Below, one piece after another: positions 1-6,199 of a DNA stretch of 14,107 nt (positions within the stretch are counted from its first letter, which is position 1; every line of letters begins with the position of its first letter). The translations under genes and the position numbers were made by a program. Origin of the DNA: Rhodobacteraceae bacterium UBA996 (GTDB lineage Bacteria; Pseudomonadota; Alphaproteobacteria; Rhodobacterales; Rhodobacteraceae); NCBI GenBank assembly GCA_002291955.1, contig DBBA01000115.1:1-14107 (forward strand), given 5' to 3'. The notes beneath the pieces were generated by a model that was not told where the DNA came from, searched no databases, and saw only the letters and a list, made by a program, of their open reading frames with translations.

Positions 1-147
1 CCCCTGCCGCGGACGGATGCGGTGCTGGCGGGGCTTCTCGACATGCGGTTGCCGCTGACCTTCAGCCTCGACGACTGCCGCCTGATTGCGCGGATCATCG
101 CCGGAGAGGTGACGACGGCCCGCGCGGCGCGGCAGGCCGCCGAATGA
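1..147 (+). CDS. C-terminal fragment, possible DegT/DnrJ/EryC1/StrS-type aminotransferase
   Basis: This is the 3' end of a gene that begins before the window; frame 1 is open from base 1 to a TGA at 145-147. The 48 visible residues start PLPRTDAVLAGLLDMRLPL and go on to a helix-like LIARIIAGEV segment and an Ala/Arg-rich tail. An 'RTDxVxxxLLxxxLPL' stretch followed by a short acidic turn and a final helix resembles the C-terminal end of PLP-dependent sugar aminotransferases of the DegT/StrS group. The catalytic lysine and the rest of the fold lie outside the window, so this is a weak resemblance only. The stop overlaps the ATG of the next gene (ATGA, 144-147), which suggests co-transcription and translational coupling with it. 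Confidence 0.45.
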   Translation, partial: PLPRTDAVLAGLLDMRLPLTFSLDDCRLIARIIAGEVTTARAARQAAE

Positions 148-644
148 TCCGCCTGGCGGTCGCCCTAGCTTGGCTGGCGATGCCCGCGGCGGCGCAGGAC
201 ATCGCGTTCTCGCCCGCGCCGACCGAGGCCTGCCTTGCCGCCGGGCCCACCGATCCTGCGACCTGCATCGGCCATGCGGCGGACGCCTGCATGCTAGAGA
301 CCGACGGCGGCGAGACGACCGTGGGCATGGGCGCCTGCCTGTCGGCGGAACTCGAGTGGTGGGCGGCGCGGTTGGCGGCGGCCGAGAAAGGCGTCGCGGA
401 TGCCGCTGCTGCCACCGATGCCGAGATGGTGGCGATCGGGGCGACCGTGCCCATGCAGGCCCCGGCGTTCGACGCCATGCGCGCGGCCTGGGCCGCGTGG
501 CGCAATGCAGCTTGCGACTGGGAAAGGGCGCAGTGGGGCGGCGGCACGGGGCAGGGGCCTGCGACCGCCGCCTGCCTGATGCGGATCACCGGCGAACAGG
601 CGCTGGCGCTCGAGGCGTGGCTGGCGGAACAGGCGCGGCGCTAG
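144..644 (+). CDS. Secreted LprI-like (DUF1311) protein, possible lysozyme inhibitor
   Basis: A 166-residue protein with a short signal peptide (about residues 1-17, ending AMPAAAQ) that should export it to the periplasm. The mature part has six cysteines in paired spacing (EAC, ATC, DAC, GAC, then AACDWE and AACLMR). It carries the hallmark LprI-N/DUF1311 pattern: an early T/M..C segment, a central helix with LxxxE and a late 'AWxAWRNAACDWE' motif. Family members with known activity are periplasmic lysozyme inhibitors, but many DUF1311 proteins are uncharacterised, so the role is inferred. It overlaps the preceding gene by ATGA and ends 12 bp from the converging minus-strand gene. No clear terminator lies in that short gap. 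Family fairly sure, function not. Confidence 0.7.
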   Translation: MIRLAVALAWLAMPAAAQDIAFSPAPTEACLAAGPTDPATCIGHAADACMLETDGGETTVGMGACLSAELEWWAARLAAAEKGVADAAAATDAEMVAIGATVPMQAPAFDAMRAAWAAWRNAACDWERAQWGGGTGQGPATAACLMRITGEQALALEAWLAEQARR

Positions 645-656
645 GACAGCGCGGGC

Positions 657-1241
657 CTACCCGGCTTCCTGGTCGCACATGCCGCGGCCGAACTCGGTCT
701 GCGCCCAGCCCTCGGCGACCACCGCCGTGCCCGGCCCGTTCGACACCTCGACATAGGACCAGTCGCCGCGGCGCCGGTGGTTGAAGATCAACGACTGCCG
801 CGGCTGCGCCGTGCCGATCACCGGGCTCGTGGCCGACGCGCCCGCGTGCAACGCGAAGGCCCCGCCGCGCCAGCCCCAGCAGGCAAAGCCCAGTTCGTCC
901 GGCACGGGAATGTCGATCAGCCGGTCGAGCGCCGCCTTGCGTGCCTGCATCGCGGGCGTGGGGCCCGCGCCGGTGTTCACCCGGCACCCGATGCTCTGTT
1001 CCAGGCCGCGCATGTCGTCCACCGCCTGGCGGTCCACGGTGACCGCTCCGGCATCGGTCTGGGTGCAGCCCGCGTTGCCGAACAGGGCCTGCCCCAGCGC
1101 GCTGCCAAAGCAGTAGCCCGCCTGGTGGAACAGCATGTTGCGGGTGACCCAGAGGTCCTCGCAGGTGGTCGTGGCCTGCGCGGGCCCGGGAAGCGCGGGA
1201 AGCAGCAGGGCGAGGGCAAGCGCAGGTGCGGTCGGGCGCAT
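657..1241 (-). CDS. Secreted six-cysteine protein with SH3b-like C-terminus (DUF4453-like)
   Basis: A 194-residue protein on the minus strand. I chose the ATG at 1241 because it begins a clean signal peptide (MRPTAPALALALLLPALPGPAQA) with a GGAG about 7 bases upstream; a longer frame from 1340 would bury the signal peptide. The N-terminal domain (about residues 24-130) has the motif CEDLWVTRN...GYCFG...GC, like the CxxLWxxRN/CF pattern of YARHG/DUF4453 proteins common in Rhodobacteraceae. The C-terminal part (about 130-190) reads like a bacterial SH3b fold, with a GDWSYVEV core followed by EGW. The six mature cysteines could form three disulfides in the periplasm. It faces the LprI-like gene tail to tail; both are exported and Cys-rich, so an envelope role is plausible but inferred. 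The domain name comes from memory of the motif only. Confidence 0.7.
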   Translation of the reverse strand: MRPTAPALALALLLPALPGPAQATTTCEDLWVTRNMLFHQAGYCFGSALGQALFGNAGCTQTDAGAVTVDRQAVDDMRGLEQSIGCRVNTGAGPTPAMQARKAALDRLIDIPVPDELGFACWGWRGGAFALHAGASATSPVIGTAQPRQSLIFNHRRRGDWSYVEVSNGPGTAVVAEGWAQTEFGRGMCDQEAG

Positions 1242-1278
1242 GGGCAGGCTCCGGCAGATTCGGGGGGATCGCGCAGTC

Positions 1279-1284
1279 AGAATA
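1279..1284 (-). promoter_or_regulatory. Possible -10 element for the minus-strand secreted-protein gene
   Basis: On the minus strand TATTCT sits about 40 bases upstream of the ATG at 1241, within GCATGCTATTCTGACTGC. The hexamer 17 bases upstream (GCGGCA, 1302-1307) matches a -35 box at only three of six positions, so this is a weak suggestion. Confidence 0.25.
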
Positions 1285-1379
1285 GCATGCGCACGGCCTG
1301 TTGCCGCGACGTGACAGGGCGGGACCGACCGCCCCGGCACCGGACGAAACGCCAGCCTCCCGGGCGACCCCCCACCCTA

Positions 1380-1405
1380 TCCCTCCCCCACGCCGGGGGG
1401 AGGGA
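1380..1405. repeat. GC-rich inverted repeat (10-bp perfect stem, 6-nt loop)
   Basis: TCCCTCCCCC (1380-1389) pairs perfectly with GGGGGAGGGA (1396-1405) around the loop ACGCCG. As RNA from either strand it would fold very stably. There is no T-tract on either side, so it is not a classical intrinsic terminator. It resembles palindromic spacer elements that recur in high-GC Rhodobacterales genomes, and could block transcription between the divergent neighbours. Confidence 0.65.
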
Positions 1406-1457
1406 GGCACCCCGGGCGCCCGCTTGCGCCCCTTGCCGGACATCCAGACAGGTCCCG

Positions 1458-1524
1458 CTTCATCCTGTCTCAAGTATCCCGGGGGGAGGCGCGGCATCGC
1501 CGTGCCCGGGGGGCAGCGCCCCCC
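1458..1524 (-). repeat. Dispersed intergenic element, copy 1 (minus orientation)
   Basis: Read on the minus strand, this has a GGGGGGC-GCT-GCCCCCC hairpin (1508-1524) followed by the box CCCCGGGATACTTGAGACAG and then GATGAAG (about 1458-1484). The same two-part layout recurs on the + strand at 8635-8683, where the box reads CCCCGGGATATTTGAGGCAC. Two copies of hairpin plus box in opposite orientation, both in spacers, mark a dispersed non-coding repeat rather than chance. From memory, similar GGGATATTTGA-containing spacers are frequent in Rhodobacteraceae; no mobility gene is visible. Confidence 0.7.
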
Positions 1525-1586
1525 GCCTTCGTCCCCCATGCCCCATGGGCGACCACCTGACACAGGTGCCGCGGTGCGGCGCTTGA

Positions 1587-1615
1587 TTGACCCCCCGCCT
1601 GCGATGGGGGATAAG
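1587..1615 (+). promoter_or_regulatory. Candidate sigma70-type promoter of the nuo operon
   Basis: TTGACC (1587-1592, five of six matches to TTGACA) is separated by exactly 17 bases from GATAAG (1610-1615, four of six matches to TATAAT). Transcription would start near 1622 and give a leader of about 100 nt before the nuoA GTG. It is the best-matching sigma70-like element I found in the spacer, and the only one on the + strand directly upstream of nuoA. The start site is inferred. Confidence 0.5.
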
Positions 1616-1631
1616 CGGGGAAGCCTTGGAA

Positions 1632-1675
1632 TGCCCCTTGTCAGGGGCACCCTTGGAAAGCCCCTTTCCAGGGGC
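1632..1675 (+). promoter_or_regulatory. Two hairpins in the nuoA leader, the second with alternative pairings
   Basis: Hairpin 1 is TGCCCC-TTGTCA-GGGGCA (1632-1649). Region 2 can fold as GCCCC-TTTCCA-GGGGC (1660-1675), or as a longer stem pairing 1650-1660 (CCCTTGGAAAG) with 1664-1674 (CTTTCCAGGGG): 11 pairs including one G-U and a 3-nt loop. The two folds of region 2 exclude each other. The region looks like a diverged tandem duplication of a roughly 27-nt unit (CTTGGAA..GCCCC..CAGGGGC). It lies between the candidate promoter and the nuoA ribosome site, so it may affect mRNA stability or leader folding. Confidence 0.5.
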
Positions 1676-1719
1676 GGGCCAGCAACGCCGCCCGGCAGAG
1701 GCGGGAAGGAGCCAGACCC

Positions 1720-2085
1720 GTGGACGCGCTTCTGGGCGAGTACCTGCCCATCCTGATCTTCATCGGCATCGCCGTGGGTCTTGGCCTGATCCTGATCCTC
1801 GCCGCCGCCGTCGCCGCCCCGTCCGACCCCGACCCCGAAAAGGTCTCGGCCTACGAATGCGGGTTCAACGCCTTTGACGACGCGCGGATGAAGTTCGACG
1901 TGCGCTTCTATCTCGTGTCGATCCTGTTCATCATCTTCGACCTGGAAGTGGCGTTCCTGTTCCCCTGGGCCGTCGCCTTCCCGACCATGACCGACACGGC
2001 GTTCTGGTCGATGATGGTGTTCCTGGGCGTGCTGACCGTGGGCTTCGCCTACGAATGGAAGAAGGGAGCGCTGGATTGGGAGTGA
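1720..2085 (+). CDS. nuoA: NADH-quinone oxidoreductase subunit A (membrane)
   Basis: A 121-residue membrane subunit (ND3/Nqo7 homologue) at the heel of complex I, next to the quinone channel. It has the family's three transmembrane helices: about residues 8-31, 61-82 and 92-112. The loop after helix 1 carries YECGFNAF (residues 45-52); its Cys47 matches the ND3 loop cysteine of mitochondria. Helix 2 holds the conserved acidic pair FDLE (Asp74, Glu76). I chose the GTG at 1720 because AAGGA (1706-1710) sits 9 bases upstream and the N-terminus MDALLGEYLPIL is typical. It is the first gene of the nuo operon; its TGA overlaps the nuoB GTG (GTGA, 2082-2085). Length is normal for Alphaproteobacteria. 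Confidence 0.97.
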   Translation: MDALLGEYLPILIFIGIAVGLGLILILAAAVAAPSDPDPEKVSAYECGFNAFDDARMKFDVRFYLVSILFIIFDLEVAFLFPWAVAFPTMTDTAFWSMMVFLGVLTVGFAYEWKKGALDWE

Positions 2086-2609
2086 GCACCGCCGCCTTCG
2101 ACGCAGGCCCCGACAAGGACGCCGCCACAAGCGCGCTGAACCGCGAGTTGCAGGACAAGGGGTTCCTCGTCACCTCGACCGCCGACATCGTGAACTGGGC
2201 GCGCACCGGGTCCCTGCACTGGATGACCTTCGGCCTTGCCTGCTGCGCGGTCGAGATGATGCACACCTCGATGCCGCGCTATGACCTGGAACGCTTCGGC
2301 ACGGCGCCGCGTGCCTCGCCCCGGCAGTCCGACCTGATGATCGTGGCGGGCACGCTGACGAACAAGATGGCCCCGGCGCTGCGCAAGGTCTACGACCAGA
2401 TGCCGGAACCCCGCTACGTCATCAGCATGGGGTCCTGCGCCAACGGCGGGGGCTACTACCACTACAGCTATTCGGTGGTGCGGGGCTGCGACCGGATCGT
2501 GCCGGTGGACATCTACGTCCCGGGCTGCCCGCCCACGGCCGAGGCGCTGCTGTATGGCATCCTGCAACTGCAGCGGAAGATTCGCCGCACGGGGACGGTT
2601 GCGCGATGA
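2082..2609 (+). CDS. nuoB: NADH-quinone oxidoreductase subunit B (cluster N2)
   Basis: A 175-residue peripheral-arm subunit (PSST/Nqo6 homologue) that binds the terminal [4Fe-4S] cluster N2 and passes electrons to quinone together with NuoD. The ligands are visible as adjacent Cys54-Cys55 (GLACCAVEMM), Cys119 (MGSCANGGGYYHYSYS) and Cys149 (VPGCPP). I prefer the GTG at 2082, which overlaps the nuoA stop as GTGA and gives the usual Ser/Ala N-terminus before ELQDKGFLVTS. An in-frame ATG at 2055 would add nine residues and lie wholly inside nuoA. Coupled translation with nuoA is likely. Nothing is unusual; length matches alphaproteobacterial NuoB. Confidence 0.97.
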   Translation: MSTAAFDAGPDKDAATSALNRELQDKGFLVTSTADIVNWARTGSLHWMTFGLACCAVEMMHTSMPRYDLERFGTAPRASPRQSDLMIVAGTLTNKMAPALRKVYDQMPEPRYVISMGSCANGGGYYHYSYSVVRGCDRIVPVDIYVPGCPPTAEALLYGILQLQRKIRRTGTVAR

Positions 2610-2622
2610 ACGGGGGTACGCG

Positions 2623-3231
2623 ATGACCGAAGCCCTGCGCGACCTTGCCGCCCATATCGAGACCCGACGCCCGGACTGCGTGCAGTCGTGGGACGTGGCG
2701 CAGGGCGAGTTGACCATCCAGGCGACACTGTCCAGCCTGCCCGGGTTCATCGAGTTCCTGCGCAGCGACCGGACCTGCCGGTTCTCCACCCTCGTGGACA
2801 TCACCGGCGTGGACCACCCGGAACGCGAGGCGCGGTTCGACGTGGTCTATCACCTGTTGTCGATGTACCAGAACCACCGCATCCGGGTGAAGGTCGCGGT
2901 GCGCGAGGACGAGATGGTGCCGTCGATCACCGGCGTCTTCCCGGCGGCGAACTGGTTCGAGCGCGAGGTGTTCGACATGTTCGGGCTCCTCTTCTCGGGC
3001 CACCCGGACCTGCGGCGGATCCTGACCGACTACGGGTTCCGCGGGTACCCCCTGCGCAAGGACTTCCCCACCACCGGCTATGTCGAGGTCCGCTATGACG
3101 AGGCGCTGAAGCGTGTCGTCTACGAACCCGTCAAGCTGGTGCAGGAATACCGCCAGTTCGATTTCCTGTCGCCCTGGGAGGGCGCGAAGTACGTCCTGCC
3201 GGGTGACGACAAGGCGCAGGCCAAGGGCTGA
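2623..3231 (+). CDS. nuoC: NADH-quinone oxidoreductase subunit C (30 kDa)
   Basis: A 202-residue peripheral-arm subunit without cofactors (Nqo5, 30-kDa homologue) that packs against NuoD and NuoB. The family signature is clear around residues 107-150: ERE-VFDMFGLLFSGHPDLRR followed by DYGFRGYPLRKDFP. The ATG at 2623 gives the expected start MTEALRDLAAHI; upstream in-frame codons overlap nuoB in another frame and add an implausible Arg-rich tail. It begins 13 bases after nuoB and is followed after 7 bases by the sulfotransferase rather than directly by nuoD. It is separate from nuoD, unlike the fused nuoCD of enterics. Confidence 0.97.
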   Translation: MTEALRDLAAHIETRRPDCVQSWDVAQGELTIQATLSSLPGFIEFLRSDRTCRFSTLVDITGVDHPEREARFDVVYHLLSMYQNHRIRVKVAVREDEMVPSITGVFPAANWFEREVFDMFGLLFSGHPDLRRILTDYGFRGYPLRKDFPTTGYVEVRYDEALKRVVYEPVKLVQEYRQFDFLSPWEGAKYVLPGDDKAQAKG

Positions 3232-3238
3232 CCCGGGG

Positions 3239-4075
3239 ATGGCCGCTCCCACGATCCTGTTCGGCGTCGGCGCGACCAAGGCCGGGACAAGCTGGCTGTG
3301 GGACTGGCTGCGCGGCCACCCGCAGGCGCATGTGTGCGGGATCAAGGAACTGCACTGGTTCGATGCGGTCGAGGCAGGGCGGCTGGACGCCGCCGCGCGC
3401 GACCTGCGCCGTCAGATCGCGGACGCCGAGGGTCGGGGCGCCTCGCCCGCCCGGCTGGCCGACCTGCGCGCCTGGCTGGCGGTGGTCGAGCGAGGGGATC
3501 AGGCGGGGTATCTCGACTATCTGACGGCGGGCGCGGGTACGGCGCGGCTGGTGGCCGACGTGACGCCCGCCTATGCGCTGCTGCCCGAGGGCACCTTGCG
3601 CCAGATGGGCGCCCTGACCCCCGACGTGCGGTTCCTGTACATCCTGCGTGACCCGGTGGACCGGCTGTGGTCGCATGTCCGCATGATCGCCCGCAGGCGG
3701 ACCAAGGACGGCGACGTGACCCCCGACCGCTGCCGCCGCATCCTGATGCGCACCCTGCGGGGCGAGGAGCCCGAGATCGCCGTGCGGTCCGACTATGCCG
3801 GGGCGCTGGCCCGGCTGACGGCCGCCGTGGCGCCCGCGCGGCTGATGTTGCAGGTGTTCGAGGAGATGTTCGCGCAACCCGCCATCGACCAGATCGCCGC
3901 GTTCCTGGGCCTGGCACCGCACCCCGCGCAGGTGGCGGTGCGGGTCCATGCGGGCGTGGACATGGCGATGCCCGAGGCCGCCCGCATACGGGCGCGCGAC
4001 TGGCTCGCGCCGCAGTACTATCATGCGGCCCGGGTGCTGGGGCGGATGCCCCCCGCTTGGGACGGAAAGGAGTAA
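3239..4075 (+). CDS. Sulfotransferase-family protein inserted between nuoC and nuoD
   Basis: A 278-residue cytosolic-looking protein of the PAPS-dependent sulfotransferase fold, which moves sulfate from PAPS to a hydroxyl or amine acceptor. The 5'-phosphosulfate loop is ILFGVGATKAGTSWLWDWL (residues 6-24, with Lys14 and Thr17/Ser18). KELHWF (36-41) is the usual stretch after strand 2, DVTPAYALL (107-115) follows, and the 3'-phosphate-binding segment ILRDPVDRLWSH spans 135-146 (Arg137, Ser145). The ATG at 3239 follows nuoC by 7 bases; upstream in-frame codons read through nuoC in the wrong frame. Its end carries the AAAGGAG (4066-4072) that serves nuoD 3 bases beyond the TAA, so it is knit into the operon. 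It is not a complex I subunit, and the acceptor substrate cannot be told. No frameshift or loss of motif is seen. Confidence 0.85.
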   Translation: MAAPTILFGVGATKAGTSWLWDWLRGHPQAHVCGIKELHWFDAVEAGRLDAAARDLRRQIADAEGRGASPARLADLRAWLAVVERGDQAGYLDYLTAGAGTARLVADVTPAYALLPEGTLRQMGALTPDVRFLYILRDPVDRLWSHVRMIARRRTKDGDVTPDRCRRILMRTLRGEEPEIAVRSDYAGALARLTAAVAPARLMLQVFEEMFAQPAIDQIAAFLGLAPHPAQVAVRVHAGVDMAMPEAARIRARDWLAPQYYHAARVLGRMPPAWDGKE

Positions 4076-4078
4076 CGG

Positions 4079-5293
4079 ATGGACGGCAAGTTCGATGACG
4101 CGCTGACGGGCGAGCAGAAGATCCGCAACTTCAACATCAACTTCGGTCCGCAACACCCTGCGGCCCATGGGGTTCTGCGTTTGGTGCTGGAACTGGACGG
4201 CGAGATCGTTGAACGCTGCGATCCGCATATCGGTCTGCTGCATCGCGGGACCGAGAAGCTGATGGAAAGCCGCACCTACCTGCAGAACCTGCCGTATTTC
4301 GACCGGCTGGATTACGTGGCGCCGATGAACCAGGAACATGCCTGGTGCCTGGCCATCGAGAAGCTGACGGGTGTGCAGGTGCCGCGCCGGGCGTCGCTGA
4401 TCCGGGTGCTCTACTCGGAGATCGGGCGGGTGCTGAACCACCTTCTCAACGTCACCACGCAGGCCATGGACGTGGGCGCGCTGACCCCGCCGCTCTGGGG
4501 CTTCGAGGAGCGCGAGAAGCTGATGGTGTTCTACGAACGCGCCTGCGGGGCGCGGCTGCATGCCGCTTATTTCCGGCCCGGCGGCGTGCACCAGGACCTG
4601 CCGCCCGCGCTGCTCGATGACATCGAGGCCTGGACTGCGACCTTCCCGCGCGTGCTGGACGACATCGACACGCTGCTGACGGAAAATCGCGTGTTCAAGC
4701 AGCGCAACGCCGACATCGGCGTGGTGACCGAGGACGACATCCTGAACTGGGGCTTCTCGGGCGTGATGGTGCGGGGCTCGGGCCTCGCCTGGGACCTGCG
4801 CCGCGCGCAGCCCTACGAATGCTACGACGAATTCGAGTTCATGATCCCCGTGGGCAAGAACGGCGACTGCTATGACCGCTACCTGTGCCGCATGGCCGAG
4901 ATGCGCGAGAGCGTGAAGATCATCCGGCAGGCCATCGGCAAGCTGCGGGAACCGGCCGGGCAGGGCGACGTGCTGGCCCGCGGCAAGATCACGCCGCCGC
5001 CGCGGGCCGAGATGAAGACGTCGATGGAAGCGCTGATCCATCACTTCAAGCTCTACACCGAAGGGTTCAAGGTGCCAGCGGGCGAGGTCTATGCCGCGGT
5101 CGAGGCGCCGAAGGGCGAGTTCGGGGTCTATCTTGTCGCCGACGGCACCAACCGCCCCTACCGCGCGAAACTCCGCGCGCCGGGGTTCCTGCACCTGCAG
5201 GCGATGGACTACATCGCCAAGGGCCACCAGCTGGCCGACGTCGCCGCGATCATCGGCACGATGGACGTCGTGTTCGGCGAGATCGACCGGTGA
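4079..5293 (+). CDS. nuoD: NADH-quinone oxidoreductase subunit D (49 kDa)
   Basis: A 404-residue peripheral-arm subunit (49-kDa/Nqo4 homologue) related to NiFe-hydrogenase large subunits; it forms the quinone-reduction pocket with NuoB. FGPQHPAAHGVLR lies at residues 22-34, where His30 matches the quinone-headgroup histidine, and LPYFDRLDYV follows at 71-80, where Tyr79 matches the partner tyrosine. The hydrogenase Ni ligands are absent, as expected for complex I. The C-terminus ends DVVFGEIDR, as is typical. The ATG at 4079 has a strong AAAGGAG 6 bases upstream, inside the end of the sulfotransferase gene. Its TGA overlaps the ATG of the 42-residue ORF that follows. Length is normal for Alphaproteobacteria. 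Confidence 0.98.
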   Translation: MDGKFDDALTGEQKIRNFNINFGPQHPAAHGVLRLVLELDGEIVERCDPHIGLLHRGTEKLMESRTYLQNLPYFDRLDYVAPMNQEHAWCLAIEKLTGVQVPRRASLIRVLYSEIGRVLNHLLNVTTQAMDVGALTPPLWGFEEREKLMVFYERACGARLHAAYFRPGGVHQDLPPALLDDIEAWTATFPRVLDDIDTLLTENRVFKQRNADIGVVTEDDILNWGFSGVMVRGSGLAWDLRRAQPYECYDEFEFMIPVGKNGDCYDRYLCRMAEMRESVKIIRQAIGKLREPAGQGDVLARGKITPPPRAEMKTSMEALIHHFKLYTEGFKVPAGEVYAAVEAPKGEFGVYLVADGTNRPYRAKLRAPGFLHLQAMDYIAKGHQLADVAAIIGTMDVVFGEIDR

Positions 5294-5421
5294 TGGCTGC
5301 CTCGACCTTCATCTTCGGCGTGTTCCCGACCCTGCTCGGGGGCGCCATCATCGGTGGGCCGGCCGTCTTTGTGCCGCTCGCCGCGCTCATGTTCATTGCC
5401 GCCGTTCCGGGGACCCACTGA
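5293..5421 (+). CDS. 42-residue hydrophobic microprotein between nuoD and nuoE
   Basis: A short frame of 42 residues beginning MAASTFIFGVFPTLLGGAII and ending AALMFIAAVPGTH. Almost the whole chain is hydrophobic with Gly/Pro breaks (GGAIIGGPAVF), so it could form one long or two short membrane helices. It fills the nuoD-nuoE gap exactly: its ATG overlaps the nuoD TGA (TGATG, 5291-5295) and its TGA directly touches the nuoE ATG at 5422. That zero-spacing fit is the main argument for a real gene; no non-coding base remains at this junction. No family is recognised. An inner-membrane protein linked to complex I assembly or stability is a guess from context. Confidence 0.6.
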   Translation: MAASTFIFGVFPTLLGGAIIGGPAVFVPLAALMFIAAVPGTH

Positions 5422-6135
5422 ATGCTCCGCCGCCTTGCCCCCCACCAGCCCGAGAGCTTTGCCTTCACGCCCGCGAACCGCGCCTGGGCCGAAGCGCAGA
5501 TCACCAAGTATCCGCCCGGCCGGCAGGCCAGCGCGATCATCCCCCTTCTGTGGCGCGCGCAGGAGCAGGAAGGCTGGCTGACCCGCCCGGCCATCGAGCA
5601 TGTCGCGGACATGCTGGGCATGGCCTATATCCGCGCGCTGGAAGTGGCGACGTTCTACTTCATGTTCCAGCTGCATCCGACGGGGTCGGTCGCCCATGTG
5701 CAGGTCTGCGGCACCACGTCCTGCATGATCATGGGGGCCGAGGACCTGGCCGCCGTCTGCGAGCGGCGGATCGGCAAGCCGCACCACACCAGCGCCGACG
5801 GCAAGTTCAGCTGGGAAGAGGTGGAATGCCTCGGCGCCTGCGCCAATGCGCCGATGGCGCAGATCGGCAAGGATTATTACGAGGACCTGACGCCCGAGAT
5901 CCTGGAACGCCTGTTGGATGACCTTGCCGCGGGCAAGGTGCCGACCCCCGGGCCGCAGCAGGGCCGCTTCGCGTCGGAACCAAGCGGTGGCGCGACGTCC
6001 CTCAGGGACTCGGCCGGGGCGCCGGAGCCGCACAACGGGTCGGTCGCGCTGGCGCTGGCCGTGGGCGACACGGTGAAGCGCATCGACGGGACCGAGGTGC
6101 CGCTGACCGCGCCCTGGCAGGGCAAGGCGGGCTGA
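5422..6135 (+). CDS. nuoE: NADH-quinone oxidoreductase subunit E (24 kDa, cluster N1a)
   Basis: A 237-residue thioredoxin-like [2Fe-2S] subunit (24-kDa/Nqo2 homologue) that sits beside NuoF and holds off-path cluster N1a. The ligands are Cys96 and Cys101 (VCGTTSC) and Cys136 and Cys140 (ECLGACANAP). Residues 20-90 form the N-terminal helical part (KYPPGRQASAIIPLLWRAQEQ). After about residue 170 there is a roughly 60-residue Gly/Pro/Ser-rich tail ending VPLTAPWQGKAG, typical of the longer alphaproteobacterial NuoE and absent from the E. coli protein. The ATG at 5422 directly follows the microprotein stop. The HhH domain fused to NuoE in some Rhizobiales is absent here and appears as the separate gene at 6250. 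Confidence 0.97.
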   Translation: MLRRLAPHQPESFAFTPANRAWAEAQITKYPPGRQASAIIPLLWRAQEQEGWLTRPAIEHVADMLGMAYIRALEVATFYFMFQLHPTGSVAHVQVCGTTSCMIMGAEDLAAVCERRIGKPHHTSADGKFSWEEVECLGACANAPMAQIGKDYYEDLTPEILERLLDDLAAGKVPTPGPQQGRFASEPSGGATSLRDSAGAPEPHNGSVALALAVGDTVKRIDGTEVPLTAPWQGKAG

Positions 6136-6160
6136 CGCCCGGCGTCCTGCACCGCAAAAT

Positions 6161-6199
6161 CCCCGCATCCGGGGGAGAGACAGGCGCGGCGAAAGCCGC
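6161..6199 (+). promoter_or_regulatory. Two small hairpins in the nuoE-HhH gene spacer
   Basis: The 114-base gap after nuoE holds CCCCG-CATC-CGGGG (6161-6174) and GCGGC-GAAA-GCCGC (6186-6199); the latter has a GNRA tetraloop, an unusually stable RNA fold. Neither is followed by a T-tract, so intrinsic termination is unlikely. They may act as mRNA stability or processing elements that tune expression of the downstream gene, which has its own GGGAGAGA ribosome site. Confidence 0.45.

Larger units (their letters stand above)
1242..1719. other. 478-bp divergent spacer upstream of nuoA
   Basis: This gene-free stretch lies between the start of the minus-strand secreted-protein gene and nuoA. It contains, in order: a weak minus-strand -10-like TATTCT (1279-1284), a 10-bp-stem GC palindrome (1380-1405), a dispersed intergenic element in minus orientation (about 1458-1524), a sigma70-like promoter candidate for nuo (1587-1615), two leader hairpins (1632-1675) and the nuoA ribosome site (AAGGA, 1706-1710). 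Frames that stay open here are Pro/Gly/Arg-rich, cross the palindromes and look like GC artefacts. Confidence 0.7.

Noticed and set aside
586..2130. A 514-codon minus-strand frame spanning the spacer and nuoA
   Set aside because: It runs in the wrong frame through the secreted-protein gene and through palindromic spacer DNA. The translation is Arg/Gly/Pro-rich and not protein-like.
3131..5227. A 698-codon open frame on the minus strand across the sulfotransferase and nuoD
   Set aside because: It is antisense to two well-identified genes, is rich in His/Arg/Gln/Pro and has no recognisable domain. Long antisense frames are expected with very high GC at third codon positions.
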